The notes below the pieces were generated by a model. The model was not told the DNA's origin, searched no databases, and saw only the letters and a list, made by a program, of their open reading frames with translations. Shown here one piece after another: positions 16,937 through 26,319 of a stretch of 33,633 bases of DNA. Source of the stretch: an uncultured Bacteroidota bacterium (GTDB taxonomy: Bacteria > Bacteroidota > Bacteroidia > Chitinophagales > Chitinophagaceae); NCBI GenBank assembly GCA_903887005.1, contig CAISOH010000037.1, positions 1-33,633 on the forward strand, written 5' to 3'. The number at the start of each line of letters is the position of its first letter. The stretch's first letter is position 1. Both the position numbers and the translations under genes were made by a program.

Positions 16937-16944
16937 TACCTTTG
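16937..16944 (+). promoter_or_regulatory. Candidate -7 box of prfC
   Basis: TACCTTTG matches TAnnTTTG and would give a transcript start near 16951 with a leader of about 65 nt. No -33 box is recognised. Confidence 0.4.
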
Positions 16945-17016
16945 CACCCTTTTATAGAAAACAGGGATTTGCATTGCAGGTTTCAATTTTCTATTTACGA
17001 TTTACTACTATAAAAA

Positions 17017-18609
17017 ATGAACGAAAAAGAAATTGCCAAACGGCGCACTTTTGCAATTATATCGCACCCCGATGCCGGTAAGACCACCCTTACTGAGAAA
17101 CTGTTATTATTTGGCGGCGCCATACAGGTGGCGGGCGCAGTGAAAAGCAATAAAATAAAGAAGTTCGCTACGAGCGACTTTATGGAGATAGAACGGCAGA
17201 GAGGTATCTCTGTTGCTACTTCCGTAATGAGCTTTGAATATAAGAATACCCTCATAAACCTATTGGATACACCCGGTCACAAGGACTTTGCAGAAGATAC
17301 TTACCGTACCCTCACTGCGGTGGACAGCGTTATACTTGTTATTGACAGTGTGAATGGAGTCGAGGACCAGACAAGAAAACTGGTGGAAGTGTGCCGTATG
17401 CGCGATACTCCCATAATTGTCTTTGTAAATAAACTGGACCGTGATGGTAAATTTCCTTTCGATCTGATGGATGAGATAGAAAAGGAATTAAAAATATCCC
17501 TGCATCCGCTTTCATGGCCTATCAATATGGGCAAGGAGTTCAAAGGTGTTTATAATCTTTATGACCACAGCCTGAATTTATTTACCCCAAACCAGAAATC
17601 AACCGAAGAAAATACAGTCCCGATCCTTGACCTGAATGATACATTACTGGATGAAAAAGTTGGTGAACGCAATGCCAATCAATTGCGTGAGGATGTGGAA
17701 TTGCTGCATGGAGTATATGGAGCGCTTGACACGGATAGTTACCTTAAAGGGAAAATAGCACCCGTATTTTTCGGGAGCGCAGTAAATAATTTCGGGGTAA
17801 AGGAATTGCTTGATACATTTATCAATATAGCACCAATACCCCAGGGGCGTGATACAGATAAGCGTTATGTTGCGCCAGGTGAAGACAAGTTTACCGGTTT
17901 CATTTTTAAGATACATGCCAACCTCGATCCCCGCCACCGCGACCGTATTGCATTTTTAAGGGTGTGTTCAGGAAGATTTGCCCGTAATACCTATTATAAA
18001 CATGTAAGGCTGGAAAAAGATGTCCGGTTCAGTAATCCATACTCCTTCATGGCCCGCGAAAAGGATATTATTGAGGAAGCTTATCCAGGCGATGTGGTAG
18101 GATTGTTCGATACGGGAAATTTTAAGATAGGAGATACGCTCACGGAGGGTGAGCGACTTCAATTTACCGGTATTCCTACTTTCTCGCCGGAAATATTTAA
18201 GGAATTGGTGAATAAAGACCCAATGAAAACAAAACAGCTTGAAAAAGGTATCAGGCAGTTGACAGATGAGGGCGTGGCTCAACTCTTTACCCAGCATGGC
18301 GGCATCCGGAAAATAATTGGCTGCGTTGGCGATCTGCAGTTTGAAGTGATACAATACCGGCTGTTGCAGGAATATGGCGCATCGTGTTCGTTTGTGCCGC
18401 TGGCATTTTACAAAGCTTGCTGGATAACAGGGGATAAAAAAGCCATTGAAGATTTTGCCCGCTTCAAGCAGAATAATATTATGGAAGATAAGGACGGTAA
18501 TCTGGTTTACCTTGCACAAAGCGAATGGTTCTTAAATACGGAAAGACAGAATAATCCTAAAATAGAGTTTCATTTCACATCGGAGTTTAAGACTGCGATG
18601 GCGAAGTAA
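17017..18609 (+). CDS. prfC: Peptide chain release factor 3
   Basis: RF3 is a translational GTPase that recycles RF1/RF2 from the ribosome after termination. The 530-residue product matches the usual length (529 in E. coli). The G motifs are in order: SHPDAGKTT (G1, about 17-25), [12 protein letters not shown] (G2 region), DTPGHKDF (G3) and NKLDRD (G4). The RF3-specific second half includes [28 protein letters not shown] and [12 protein letters not shown]. The start is the ATG giving [21 protein letters not shown]; nothing similar to the family lies further upstream. It is transcribed alone and converges on the polysaccharide cluster, whose last gene stops 41 bp away. Confidence 0.97.
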   Translation: MNEKEIAKRRTFAIISHPDAGKTTLTEKLLLFGGAIQVAGAVKSNKIKKFATSDFMEIERQRGISVATSVMSFEYKNTLINLLDTPGHKDFAEDTYRTLTAVDSVILVIDSVNGVEDQTRKLVEVCRMRDTPIIVFVNKLDRDGKFPFDLMDEIEKELKISLHPLSWPINMGKEFKGVYNLYDHSLNLFTPNQKSTEENTVPILDLNDTLLDEKVGERNANQLREDVELLHGVYGALDTDSYLKGKIAPVFFGSAVNNFGVKELLDTFINIAPIPQGRDTDKRYVAPGEDKFTGFIFKIHANLDPRHRDRIAFLRVCSGRFARNTYYKHVRLEKDVRFSNPYSFMAREKDIIEEAYPGDVVGLFDTGNFKIGDTLTEGERLQFTGIPTFSPEIFKELVNKDPMKTKQLEKGIRQLTDEGVAQLFTQHGGIRKIIGCVGDLQFEVIQYRLLQEYGASCSFVPLAFYKACWITGDKKAIEDFARFKQNNIMEDKDGNLVYLAQSEWFLNTERQNNPKIEFHFTSEFKTAMAK

Positions 18610-18650
18610 CAGGGATTTGAAGATGGTTGAAAAAGAGGAACTATGGGTAA

Positions 18651-19286
18651 TCATACCTTATTCCCCATGAATTTTTCCATCGTGGCAGAAGTCTCGGAGC
18701 TTATCCCTTCCGACTTCAAAACCTTTCTTACCGTTAACCAGAATATCCTGAAATCAAGTGCAAAACTGACATTATTTACATACCACACATCGTATTCAAA
18801 TTTTTGCTTCCAGCTTAAGGCATTACGGCCATTTACCTGCGCCCAGCCGGTAATTCCAGGTTTTACATCATGCCTTGTTATTTGAATGTCATCATATAAT
18901 GGCAGGTATTCCACCAATAGCGGGCGGGGACCAATAAGGCTCATATTCCCTGTTAATACATTCAGCATCTGGGGTATTTCGTCCAGCGATGACCTCCTGA
19001 TAAAACTACCTATTGCTGTTAAGCGCTGAGCGTCTGGTAATAAATTGCCGTTTTTATCTTTCCGGTCATTCATGGTCTTAAACTTAATAACCCTGAATAT
19101 TTTTCCTTTCCTTCCTGGACGTGGCTGGGTAAAGAACGGCTTGCCTGAATTTGCAATTGCTAACAGTATAACAATAACCATAAATACTGGAGATAATGCA
19201 GAAAATATAATCAAAGCAACCACAAAATCTATAAGCGGCTTAAAGAACTTAACATAAATGGAGGAAGAGTTATTTTTTTGCATCAT
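18651..19286 (-). CDS. Sugar-phosphate transferase priming polysaccharide synthesis
   Basis: A monotopic polyprenyl-phosphate sugar-phosphotransferase (PglC/WcaJ C-terminal type) that starts glycan assembly by moving a sugar phosphate onto undecaprenyl phosphate at the inner membrane. The 211-residue protein has one membrane segment (about 14-44) with the Ser-Pro bend of the re-entrant helix. Next come QPRPGRKGKIFRVIKFKTM, the catalytic Asp-Glu pair in SLDEIPQMLNV (Asp102, Glu103), GNMSLIGPRPL and PGITGWAQVNGRN. It lacks the extra N-terminal helices of large WcaJ proteins, so it is of the small, PglC-like size. Its ATG overlaps the TGA of the upstream glycosyltransferase by 4 bp, implying translational coupling. 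It is the last gene of the cluster. Confidence 0.93.
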   Translation of the reverse strand: MMQKNNSSSIYVKFFKPLIDFVVALIIFSALSPVFMVIVILLAIANSGKPFFTQPRPGRKGKIFRVIKFKTMNDRKDKNGNLLPDAQRLTAIGSFIRRSSLDEIPQMLNVLTGNMSLIGPRPLLVEYLPLYDDIQITRHDVKPGITGWAQVNGRNALSWKQKFEYDVWYVNNVSFALDFRIFWLTVRKVLKSEGISSETSATMEKFMGNKV

Positions 19287-20524
19287 TTTCGTTTCACGAT
19301 ACTACTAATATAATTCAAATATTTCTTCGCCAATACTTCCCTGTCGAAATTTTCTTTTGCGAAATTATAACCACTGAGTCCTTCTCTCTCCAAACGCAAT
19401 GGGTCATTCAGATATAAACGGATAATCCTGTTATACTCTGAAGTGTTTTCAGGTTCAACGTAAGAACCGGCGCCAGCCGCTTCCACCAATTCCCTTGATA
19501 CTCCATCTATAGCCATGAGTATCGGCTTTTTGCAGGACATGTAATCAAATGTTTTGTTTGAATACACCGTCTTAAAAGTATCCACTTTCTTCAATACCGA
19601 TGCTCCCATTTCCGATGCAAGTATATAGCGGAAAACATCGGCCTTGGGCACTGAATCAAGAAATCTCACATTGGTTATCTTCCTGTCTTCAGCAAGCTTT
19701 TTCAGTCTGTCCTTTTCCATACCCTGCCCTATCAATAAGAACAAAACATTGGTATCTTTTAAAGCATCCGCGGCATCTAATACCTGCTCCAAATGATTAG
19801 CGACTCCATGCGCGCCAACATAAGTAATTACAAAATGGCCATCCAGTTCATGCTCCTTACGAAACCTATCTCTATTGAAATCATTCAATAGTTTTTCAGA
19901 AAGACTAAAATCCGCTGCATTAGATATTTGTATGAGCTTGCTTCCAGGTATATTTTTCTTTTCCTTCAAGGCTTTATAAAAGGCAGGTGTTAATACATTG
20001 ATCATCGTAGCCCTTTTATAAATAAATCCTTCTACCCAAAAAGCCAGATTAATAATCAATTTGTTTGTCAAAACACCAGTATCAATCGCTGACTCCGGCC
20101 ACAGATCACGCACTTCAAAAACAAATGGAATGCGGCGCATTCTGGAAATCAGGTAGCCGCTAATACCAACAAATAATGGCGGAGAGGTAACAATGACCAC
20201 ATCAAATTTTCCTTTGGCCTTAAACAGCCCTGCATAAAGAGAGGAGAACATATAAGAAAAATACCCCCAAAGCCTGCCTGCAAAATGTTTGTTGTACGCT
20301 TCCGAAACATGGCACCGCCATATGGTTACAGCGCCCTGCTGTTTTTTCACAAAATGCTTACCTTTATACTCCGCTATTTTTTCTTTTCCATTATAATGCA
20401 TCATACCACCGAGCACAGTTACCGTATGCCCCTGCTCCGTCCATACCCTTGTTAACTCATTCCATCGGGAACCTCCCGGGTCATTTTCTTCCAAAAAGTA
20501 TTGGTGAATAAGAAGTATGTTCAT
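19283..20524 (-). CDS. Glycosyltransferase family 4, WbuB-like
   Basis: The product has 413 residues from ATG 20524 (MNILLIHQYFLEENDPGGSR); upstream in-frame sequence is low-complexity spacer. It has a GT-B fold: an N-terminal Rossmann half with a Gly-rich acceptor loop (NDPGGSRWNEL), VVIVTSPPLFVG and FEVRDLWPESA, then a C-terminal donor half with VTYVGAHGVANHLEQVLDAA, FLLIGQGMEKDRLKKLAED and the family EX7E region near KTFDYMSCKKPILMAIDGVSRELVE. This pattern is seen in WbuB/WbpH-type enzymes that add amino sugars in O-antigen and capsule synthesis. The exact sugar cannot be read from sequence. The 88-bp gap to the preceding heparinase-like gene contains AAATTCAAAA repeats and no clear promoter. 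Confidence 0.9.
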   Translation of the reverse strand: MNILLIHQYFLEENDPGGSRWNELTRVWTEQGHTVTVLGGMMHYNGKEKIAEYKGKHFVKKQQGAVTIWRCHVSEAYNKHFAGRLWGYFSYMFSSLYAGLFKAKGKFDVVIVTSPPLFVGISGYLISRMRRIPFVFEVRDLWPESAIDTGVLTNKLIINLAFWVEGFIYKRATMINVLTPAFYKALKEKKNIPGSKLIQISNAADFSLSEKLLNDFNRDRFRKEHELDGHFVITYVGAHGVANHLEQVLDAADALKDTNVLFLLIGQGMEKDRLKKLAEDRKITNVRFLDSVPKADVFRYILASEMGASVLKKVDTFKTVYSNKTFDYMSCKKPILMAIDGVSRELVEAAGAGSYVEPENTSEYNRIIRLYLNDPLRLEREGLSGYNFAKENFDREVLAKKYLNYISSIVKRK

Positions 20525-20612
20525 TTGTACAAATTCAAAATTCAAAAGCCAAAATTCAAAAGGTAAATAAATCAAATAAGCATATCTCAGCCTCCCTAAG
20601 CTCGCCTGTTAA

Positions 20613-22529
20613 CTATGCTTTGTTTGACTGGCTGCTAACCACTATCAATGTTTTAATAATTTTATTTTCAGCGCTAAAATAACATTCCTGGGTCTTCTCT
20701 TTTTGGCCATATAAAGAGGAATACCAGCCATCAGTAACAGTTGGCTTTAAATCAATACCATTATTGTCTGTAGCGCTTACAGAAACTTTACTTACCAAAT
20801 GTAATGGCAAATGCCAAAACTGGCGCATATTCATTTGCTGCGGCGCATGGAGCATTTCATCCTTTATTTCCCAGACAGGCACTCCTTTTTTCTTGGTGAT
20901 TGTACGCTTATGAACGATATTCTTTCCGATATACGCAAAAGCAGTTATCGCTCCGCTGAAAATATAGTTCATTGCATCTTCTTTCAGCTGTGCTTCTTTG
21001 CATTCCGACCAATAGAACCAAATAAAACGCTTACCTTTCAGCATCTGATCCTTATCATCAAGCATCACGGTATTATGCGATTCCGTACCATCAAAATAAC
21101 GCAAGGCTTGCTCATCGGTATTGTATTTATAACTACCTGCATCCAATAAAATATTCTCTCCTTTATACCATACATCCATGTGCAGGTCATCCGCTTGTGC
21201 GGGCCTGTCTTTATAATTACCGCATTTGATGAATGTCAGCGTTTCCGGCTCCCTGATGATATAATAACCACCATTATTGAAATTATGAAGACCATAAGCA
21301 GGCTTCCATTTACCGGTAATTGGTTTATTTATACTATACCATAATGCATCCTCAAATGGCAAATCAAATCCAGCATCCATACCAAGAGCAGATGCAAGCG
21401 CATGTAATTGTGGCCTGTAATCGCGATAATGATTGTTGCTCAACTTAAAAAATAATGCACCGTCATTTCTTCCGTAGTTGGGCAGCCAGCCATTTTCTTT
21501 AACCATGCAAGTCCTTAAAAATACTACAGATTTTTTAGCCCGGTCATATACCACATCACTGAACCTTTCCCCATTTTTCTCGGAAAGCGTTATTGCCCAT
21601 GTAAGCAACTGCACTACTACCCTATGATAATTCATGGAGAACTGTAGAAAAGTACCGTCTTCATAAACCTGGTAAGCTATTTCTTCCTCAAACCATGCTT
21701 TGCCATTTTTCTTCCAGACATCCGCATTTGGCATTGATGGAAAAAATAAGCCGGTAAGATAAAGCGCAAGAGACTCAGTAATCGCATGATTATTACGTAC
21801 CGCGATTCTTGAAAAATCAATATTTTTATTTACATGGTCTATGTGCCAGTATATGGCGTACTGCACCTGGTTAAATACCTCGCCAGTAAGGAAACGGGAA
21901 TTACGATAATAATAGAGGGCAAATGTCCAATTCAGCACCCGTAAAGAAATTTCCTGGCTGCACCGGTAATTTGGACCGCAGTTTACAGGATTACTATTAA
22001 TCCAGGACAGGATATCCTTAAATACAAACTCCGCGCAGTCTTCATTATAATGATAGTCATAACGGATAATATCATACAGGTATGAAAACCTGGATTTTTC
22101 CCAAACATACTTAATATCACCTGCTTCCTTTGAATAGTCAGCTATTTGTGTCCAATGCTTATGAACATCATAGTGGTAACGGGAGTCTGGATTAGTAACC
22201 CAATCATAATCTTTTCCAAGGTTAGTAAGGAAACTGTTGAACATTAAGAACTTACCATTCCTAATGTTGTAAAATGTTTCTTTAAGCTCCGGTTGTGGAT
22301 TACGGGGAAAGGTAAGCGTTTCTTTATCACTGAAGAAAAATTCAACCTTTTGATTTTTCCATTTATCAAGTGTAATATATTGTTTGAAATGCGGAGCCGC
22401 AGGAAATTTATGCTTCAATAAACCTGTCCTTTTTAACACTTCGTGGCGGGCACGAAAACTGATGTAACGCCAACCCATGTTGTGAAGAAGGTTTATTATA
22501 TTACTTAGTTTTCCTGGCATTCCAATCAT
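20613..22529 (-). CDS. Heparinase II/III-like (alginate lyase-fold) protein
   Basis: The 638-residue product has an N-terminal alpha/alpha-toroid region (about 60-370) and a beta-sandwich C-terminal region (about 400-620) typical of heparinase II/III polysaccharide lyases. Candidate catalytic residues are visible: Asn246/Asn247 in RNNHAITES, Tyr301 in MNYHRVVVQ and His450 in QADDLHMDVWYKG; equivalence to the Asn-Tyr-His set of heparinase III is inferred by motif. LLDAGSYKYNTDE and ESHNTVMLDD are family landmarks. No signal peptide is seen, which is usual for homologues inside polysaccharide synthesis clusters, where their role is unclear (editing, length control or a non-lyase function). It begins one base after the kinase stop codon, so the two are almost certainly co-translated. 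Confidence 0.88.
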   Translation of the reverse strand: MIGMPGKLSNIINLLHNMGWRYISFRARHEVLKRTGLLKHKFPAAPHFKQYITLDKWKNQKVEFFFSDKETLTFPRNPQPELKETFYNIRNGKFLMFNSFLTNLGKDYDWVTNPDSRYHYDVHKHWTQIADYSKEAGDIKYVWEKSRFSYLYDIIRYDYHYNEDCAEFVFKDILSWINSNPVNCGPNYRCSQEISLRVLNWTFALYYYRNSRFLTGEVFNQVQYAIYWHIDHVNKNIDFSRIAVRNNHAITESLALYLTGLFFPSMPNADVWKKNGKAWFEEEIAYQVYEDGTFLQFSMNYHRVVVQLLTWAITLSEKNGERFSDVVYDRAKKSVVFLRTCMVKENGWLPNYGRNDGALFFKLSNNHYRDYRPQLHALASALGMDAGFDLPFEDALWYSINKPITGKWKPAYGLHNFNNGGYYIIREPETLTFIKCGNYKDRPAQADDLHMDVWYKGENILLDAGSYKYNTDEQALRYFDGTESHNTVMLDDKDQMLKGKRFIWFYWSECKEAQLKEDAMNYIFSGAITAFAYIGKNIVHKRTITKKKGVPVWEIKDEMLHAPQQMNMRQFWHLPLHLVSKVSVSATDNNGIDLKPTVTDGWYSSLYGQKEKTQECYFSAENKIIKTLIVVSSQSNKA

Positions 22530-22530
22530 A

Positions 22531-25185
22531 TCAAAGTGTTACAATAAACTCACAACCTTCATTCGGTTTGCTAATTAACTCAATATTTCCACCAAGAGAC
22601 TCCACCTGTGTTTTTGTAATGTAAAGCCCTATACCCTTACTATCATATCCGGGATGAAACACCTGGTTAAGTTTAAATACTTTATCGCCATATTTTTTCA
22701 AGTCTATTCCGAGTCCATTATCCTTAACAATGATTTGGATTTTTTCGTTTTGCACCCTTGTTGAGATGTATATTTCAGGGGGTATTCCAGGCTTACAATA
22801 TTTTAAAGCATTGCTGACCAGGTTATACAAAATATTTTCAAGATAAGCTTTAGGATACCTTATTATTTCAATTTTAAGATTCAGATTAATAATAGCTTGT
22901 TTTTCAAAAATGTTACCATATAACTGGCTTGAGATAACATTTATCATGTTTATTATATTACAATCATCATAAGCTATTTCTTTATTCAGTTTAATTTCTG
23001 AAATTTCCATTAATGTAGACAGACTATTCATTAAAGAAGAACTGCTTTCTTCAATAAAACCAAGTACTTCTTCTTCACTAAAAGCATCGCTCAATAAATT
23101 TTCAGAATCCACCTTATCTTTTTTCATAGTCAATAAGATTTCTGAAAACATTTTAATATTTCCGGCAGGCCCTCTTAAATTATGCGCTATAATATGATTC
23201 AGTTCTTCCAATTGTGAAATCTTATTTACCAGGCTTGTAATCGTGGCCTCCAGTTGAGTATTTTTCCTTGTTATTTCATTTTCAAGTTCATTTTTCTGGG
23301 TGATGTCAACTACCTGGGCTATGAAAAATTTAGGAGTACCGTCATTATTCCATACAAGTGATACCGTAAGTGATACTAAAATTATCTTATTTTTTTTCGA
23401 AACGTATCTTTTCTCAATAGTGTAGGTAGTAATTTCTTTATTTTGCAATTGGACAATAAGCGGCCTGTCTATTTCATCATCTTCAGGGTAAGTAATTTCA
23501 TTGTGTGTTAGCTTTAATAACTCCTCTTTTGAATATCCGGTTAAATCACACAAAACTTTATTTGCATCCAGCCATAAACCTTCAGTATCTATCAATGCCA
23601 TACCTATACCTGAATGGTCGAATGCGCTTGAAAATGTATCCATACTTGTTTTCAATTCTTCCTGCGCCAATATGAGATCCGTAATTTCCAACCCATAGGC
23701 CATAATGAATTCAAGTGAACCATCTTCAAAGAAAACAGGACGCAATAGTCTCAGATGATGCCCTACCTTTCCGTCTTTTGAAATTAACTTTTCTATATAT
23801 CTTACCTGCTCCCTGCTCTGAACTGCTTTGTCGTATAATGCAAACCTGGTTTCCACAAATGAATATGGCCTGTTGCTATACCTGGCATAATCTTCATCCG
23901 TTTTCCCAATCATCCATTTACGCAATTCTTCATTCTTAAAAGCGTTTTGATTTACAAATAAATATCTGTGTTCTGCATCAAAGATGGCTATATCTGCGGG
24001 AATATTATTAATTATGCGTTCATAAAACAAACGTTGTTCTTCAAATCTCCTTTCAATATTTTTTTGGTCAGTAATATCTTTGAATTTCCATATTCCTCCT
24101 TTATTATTACCGCCAAGCGATAGTGGTATATAGTCCCTGCTGAGTATTCTTCCATCTTCAAGTTCCCATTCTTCATTGAGCACTATTTCTTTTTTATTAA
24201 AAATATCTACCGTTCTGTTCAGGAATTTTTCCGGATTTTTATAAGCATATTTCCTTGTCTCAAGGTTTTTTTCCATATCCAGTCCAATCAACTCCCCAAA
24301 GTTCCCATCCGTAGCATACATGTCGTAAAACATCTGGTTGACAAAAACGATTTTCCGGTTTTCATCAGTTACGATTATGGCCCTTTGCAGATTATTAATC
24401 AACTTTGCTAATAGCTGGGCTGTAGCAGCATATCTTTCTTCCGCAATTTTCCGTTCATTAATATCCGTATGAGTGCCAATAAATCTTAAAGGCTTGCCAT
24501 CAATTGTTTTGGAAATAATAATTCCTCTGCTTAAAAACCATTTATAAGAACCATCCTTACATAAATATCTCATCTCACTTGAGTAGTATGGTGATTCGCC
24601 TGAAACATATTTTTCAAATCTTTTCAGGGATGCATTAAGATCTCCAGGATGAATTTTCGCACTCCATTCTTCCATTGTGGTGATCTCATTCTCACTATAT
24701 CCAAATATTTCATGCCATTTTTTAGAAAACCTAATGGTATGAGTGCCCAAATTTGTTTCAAAAGCCCCGTCTCCAATCGCATCAAGAATCATTTCCCAAT
24801 TGTCTTCCATCCTTTCACCTTCATTCCTGACCTGAAGATTCTCCACTACCACAAAGACGTAATTTTTATCCGGGTGACATGTGATTATTCTTATTCCAAA
24901 CGTTAATGCAGTTCCAATGGCAACCGGTGTATATTCAAAATAGCTATTTTCTCCTGTTAAGAAACTTTGCTCCAAACGATCATCACACCGTGTAATAATA
25001 TTGCCTTTGAGTACATCAGAAATTTTCTTCCCTAAGTAATTATTTGCTGACCCTAATATCAAAGAATCCTTACGGTCCCATATTTTAGAAATAACATGCT
25101 CCCTCGACACCTCCATAACCCGCTCACCCACCTGAAGGAGGGTGTTCACTATTATTGCAATTTCCTCTGAATAATCATTTACCAT
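22531..25185 (-). CDS. Multi-PAS soluble sensor histidine kinase
   Basis: The 884-residue protein has no membrane segment or signal peptide, so it should sense a cytoplasmic cue. PAS-like domains lie at about 25-117 (degenerate), 127-248 (PAS fold with PAC, WFLSRGIIISKTIDGKPLRF), 255-375, 383-505 and 508-632. A coiled linker precedes a HisKA-type dimerisation region with IIAHNLRGPAGNI (phospho-acceptor His668). The ATPase domain has NLVSNALKY (N box), VKDNGLGIDLKKYG (G1), a phenylalanine-type segment KVFKLNQVFHPG and DSKGIGLYITKTQVESLGG (G2). No receiver domain or response-regulator gene is present in the window. It begins 10 bp after the wecB stop and ends 1 bp before the heparinase-like gene, so it sits inside the polysaccharide operon and could tune it; that role is inference. 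Confidence 0.93.
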   Translation of the reverse strand: MVNDYSEEIAIIVNTLLQVGERVMEVSREHVISKIWDRKDSLILGSANNYLGKKISDVLKGNIITRCDDRLEQSFLTGENSYFEYTPVAIGTALTFGIRIITCHPDKNYVFVVVENLQVRNEGERMEDNWEMILDAIGDGAFETNLGTHTIRFSKKWHEIFGYSENEITTMEEWSAKIHPGDLNASLKRFEKYVSGESPYYSSEMRYLCKDGSYKWFLSRGIIISKTIDGKPLRFIGTHTDINERKIAEERYAATAQLLAKLINNLQRAIIVTDENRKIVFVNQMFYDMYATDGNFGELIGLDMEKNLETRKYAYKNPEKFLNRTVDIFNKKEIVLNEEWELEDGRILSRDYIPLSLGGNNKGGIWKFKDITDQKNIERRFEEQRLFYERIINNIPADIAIFDAEHRYLFVNQNAFKNEELRKWMIGKTDEDYARYSNRPYSFVETRFALYDKAVQSREQVRYIEKLISKDGKVGHHLRLLRPVFFEDGSLEFIMAYGLEITDLILAQEELKTSMDTFSSAFDHSGIGMALIDTEGLWLDANKVLCDLTGYSKEELLKLTHNEITYPEDDEIDRPLIVQLQNKEITTYTIEKRYVSKKNKIILVSLTVSLVWNNDGTPKFFIAQVVDITQKNELENEITRKNTQLEATITSLVNKISQLEELNHIIAHNLRGPAGNIKMFSEILLTMKKDKVDSENLLSDAFSEEEVLGFIEESSSSLMNSLSTLMEISEIKLNKEIAYDDCNIINMINVISSQLYGNIFEKQAIINLNLKIEIIRYPKAYLENILYNLVSNALKYCKPGIPPEIYISTRVQNEKIQIIVKDNGLGIDLKKYGDKVFKLNQVFHPGYDSKGIGLYITKTQVESLGGNIELISKPNEGCEFIVTL

Positions 25186-25195
25186 AATTCCTTTG

Positions 25196-26296
25196 TTAAT
25201 CTAAACCAAATAGATCTATTAAATGCTTCACAATACGTGGCGCTGTTTTTCCATCCCATAACTCCGGAATACCGCTTTTTTTCCATTGCCCGGAAAATAA
25301 TTTTTCAAAAGCGGGTGCTATATTTTTAGGGTCTGTTCCCAATAATTCATTAGTACCTACAGTACAGGTCTCCGGACGCTCCGTACTATCCCTTAAAGTC
25401 ATACATGGCACTCCCATTACCGTTGCCTCTTCAGTTATTCCGCCTGAATCTGTAATAACCGCTTTCGCATTTTTTACAAGGTAGTTAAATTCAAGATAAC
25501 CAAGCGGCTCAATAACGTGCAGGTTGCCCGCATCAATACCTGTTGTTTCCAGCATTTTCGCCGTGCGGGGATGAACAGGAAAAATCAGTGGCAATCCGCA
25601 GGAAGATCTGACTATTTCTTTTATTAATTCATATAGCTTTTCCTTATTGTCCACATTTGCCGGGCGATGCAAGGTCATAATGATATAATCTTTCTCTTTC
25701 AGTTCGTATTTATCCCATATAGCAGGCCTTTGAAAACGTGGCATATTCCTATACAACGTATCTATCATGGTATTGCCTACAAAGAATATTTTATCATCAT
25801 TAACCCCTGCATTTCGCAGATTGATATTAGCTACTTCAGAGGTTGTAAAGAAATAATCAGTAATCGCATCGGTCACTATCCTGTTAATCTCTTCCGGCAT
25901 TGTCCAGTCGCCGGAGCGGATACCGCCTTCTACATGGGCCACTTTGATATTGTTCATTTTCTTAGCCGTTATGGAACATGCCATTGTAGAAGTGACATCC
26001 CCCACTACAATACAAAGGTCACAGGGCTTTTCCACAAGCAATCGTTCATAACCGATCATTATTTTGGCAGTTTGTTCCGCCTGCGTTCCTGAACCGGCTT
26101 CCAGGTTATGATGAGGAGCGGGAATATTGAGCTGGTCAAAAAAATCACCGCTCATTTTTCTATCATAATGCTGCCCGGTATGTACCAGCCTGTAACGGAT
26201 ATCAATTCCTTCATTTCGCCGCATTTCTATCGCTTCGATAATGGGGGCTATCTTAATAAAATTCGGCCTGGCGCCGGCTATAATATCTATGAGCAT
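25196..26296 (-). CDS. wecB: Non-hydrolysing UDP-N-acetylglucosamine 2-epimerase
   Basis: This enzyme interconverts UDP-GlcNAc and UDP-ManNAc in the cytoplasm, supplying ManNAc or its derivatives for surface glycans. The 366-residue length is standard. Motifs include IIAGARPNFIKIAPI (N-terminal), LVHTGQHYDRKMSG, VVGDVTSTMACSITAKK, HVEGGIRSGDWTMPEEINR (catalytic acid region), VGNTMIDTL, TLHRPANVD (matching the HRxEN region), EPLGYLEFNYL and DSGGITEEA. The hydrolysing (NeuC) type lacks this overall pattern. It lies 23 bp after the fused oxidoreductase gene and 10 bp before the kinase gene. A ManNAc dehydrogenase (WecC) is not seen; the neighbouring oxidoreductase is not of that type. Confidence 0.94.
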   Translation of the reverse strand: MLIDIIAGARPNFIKIAPIIEAIEMRRNEGIDIRYRLVHTGQHYDRKMSGDFFDQLNIPAPHHNLEAGSGTQAEQTAKIMIGYERLLVEKPCDLCIVVGDVTSTMACSITAKKMNNIKVAHVEGGIRSGDWTMPEEINRIVTDAITDYFFTTSEVANINLRNAGVNDDKIFFVGNTMIDTLYRNMPRFQRPAIWDKYELKEKDYIIMTLHRPANVDNKEKLYELIKEIVRSSCGLPLIFPVHPRTAKMLETTGIDAGNLHVIEPLGYLEFNYLVKNAKAVITDSGGITEEATVMGVPCMTLRDSTERPETCTVGTNELLGTDPKNIAPAFEKLFSGQWKKSGIPELWDGKTAPRIVKHLIDLFGLD

Positions 26297-26319
26297 TTAT
26301 CAGCTATTCTTTTCGTTAA

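Larger units (their letters stand above)
16589..17016. other. Divergent intergenic region between protease and prfC
   Basis: About 430 bp without a gene. It holds the protease promoter at its left end, a long perfect inverted repeat (16775-16807) and a TACCTTTG -7 box for prfC (16937-16944). Confidence 0.6.

Noticed and set aside
17968-18519. 183-codon open frame antisense to prfC
   Set aside because: It lies wholly inside a well-conserved gene on the other strand and its translation is Phe/Ile/His-rich with no motif; it is a shadow frame.
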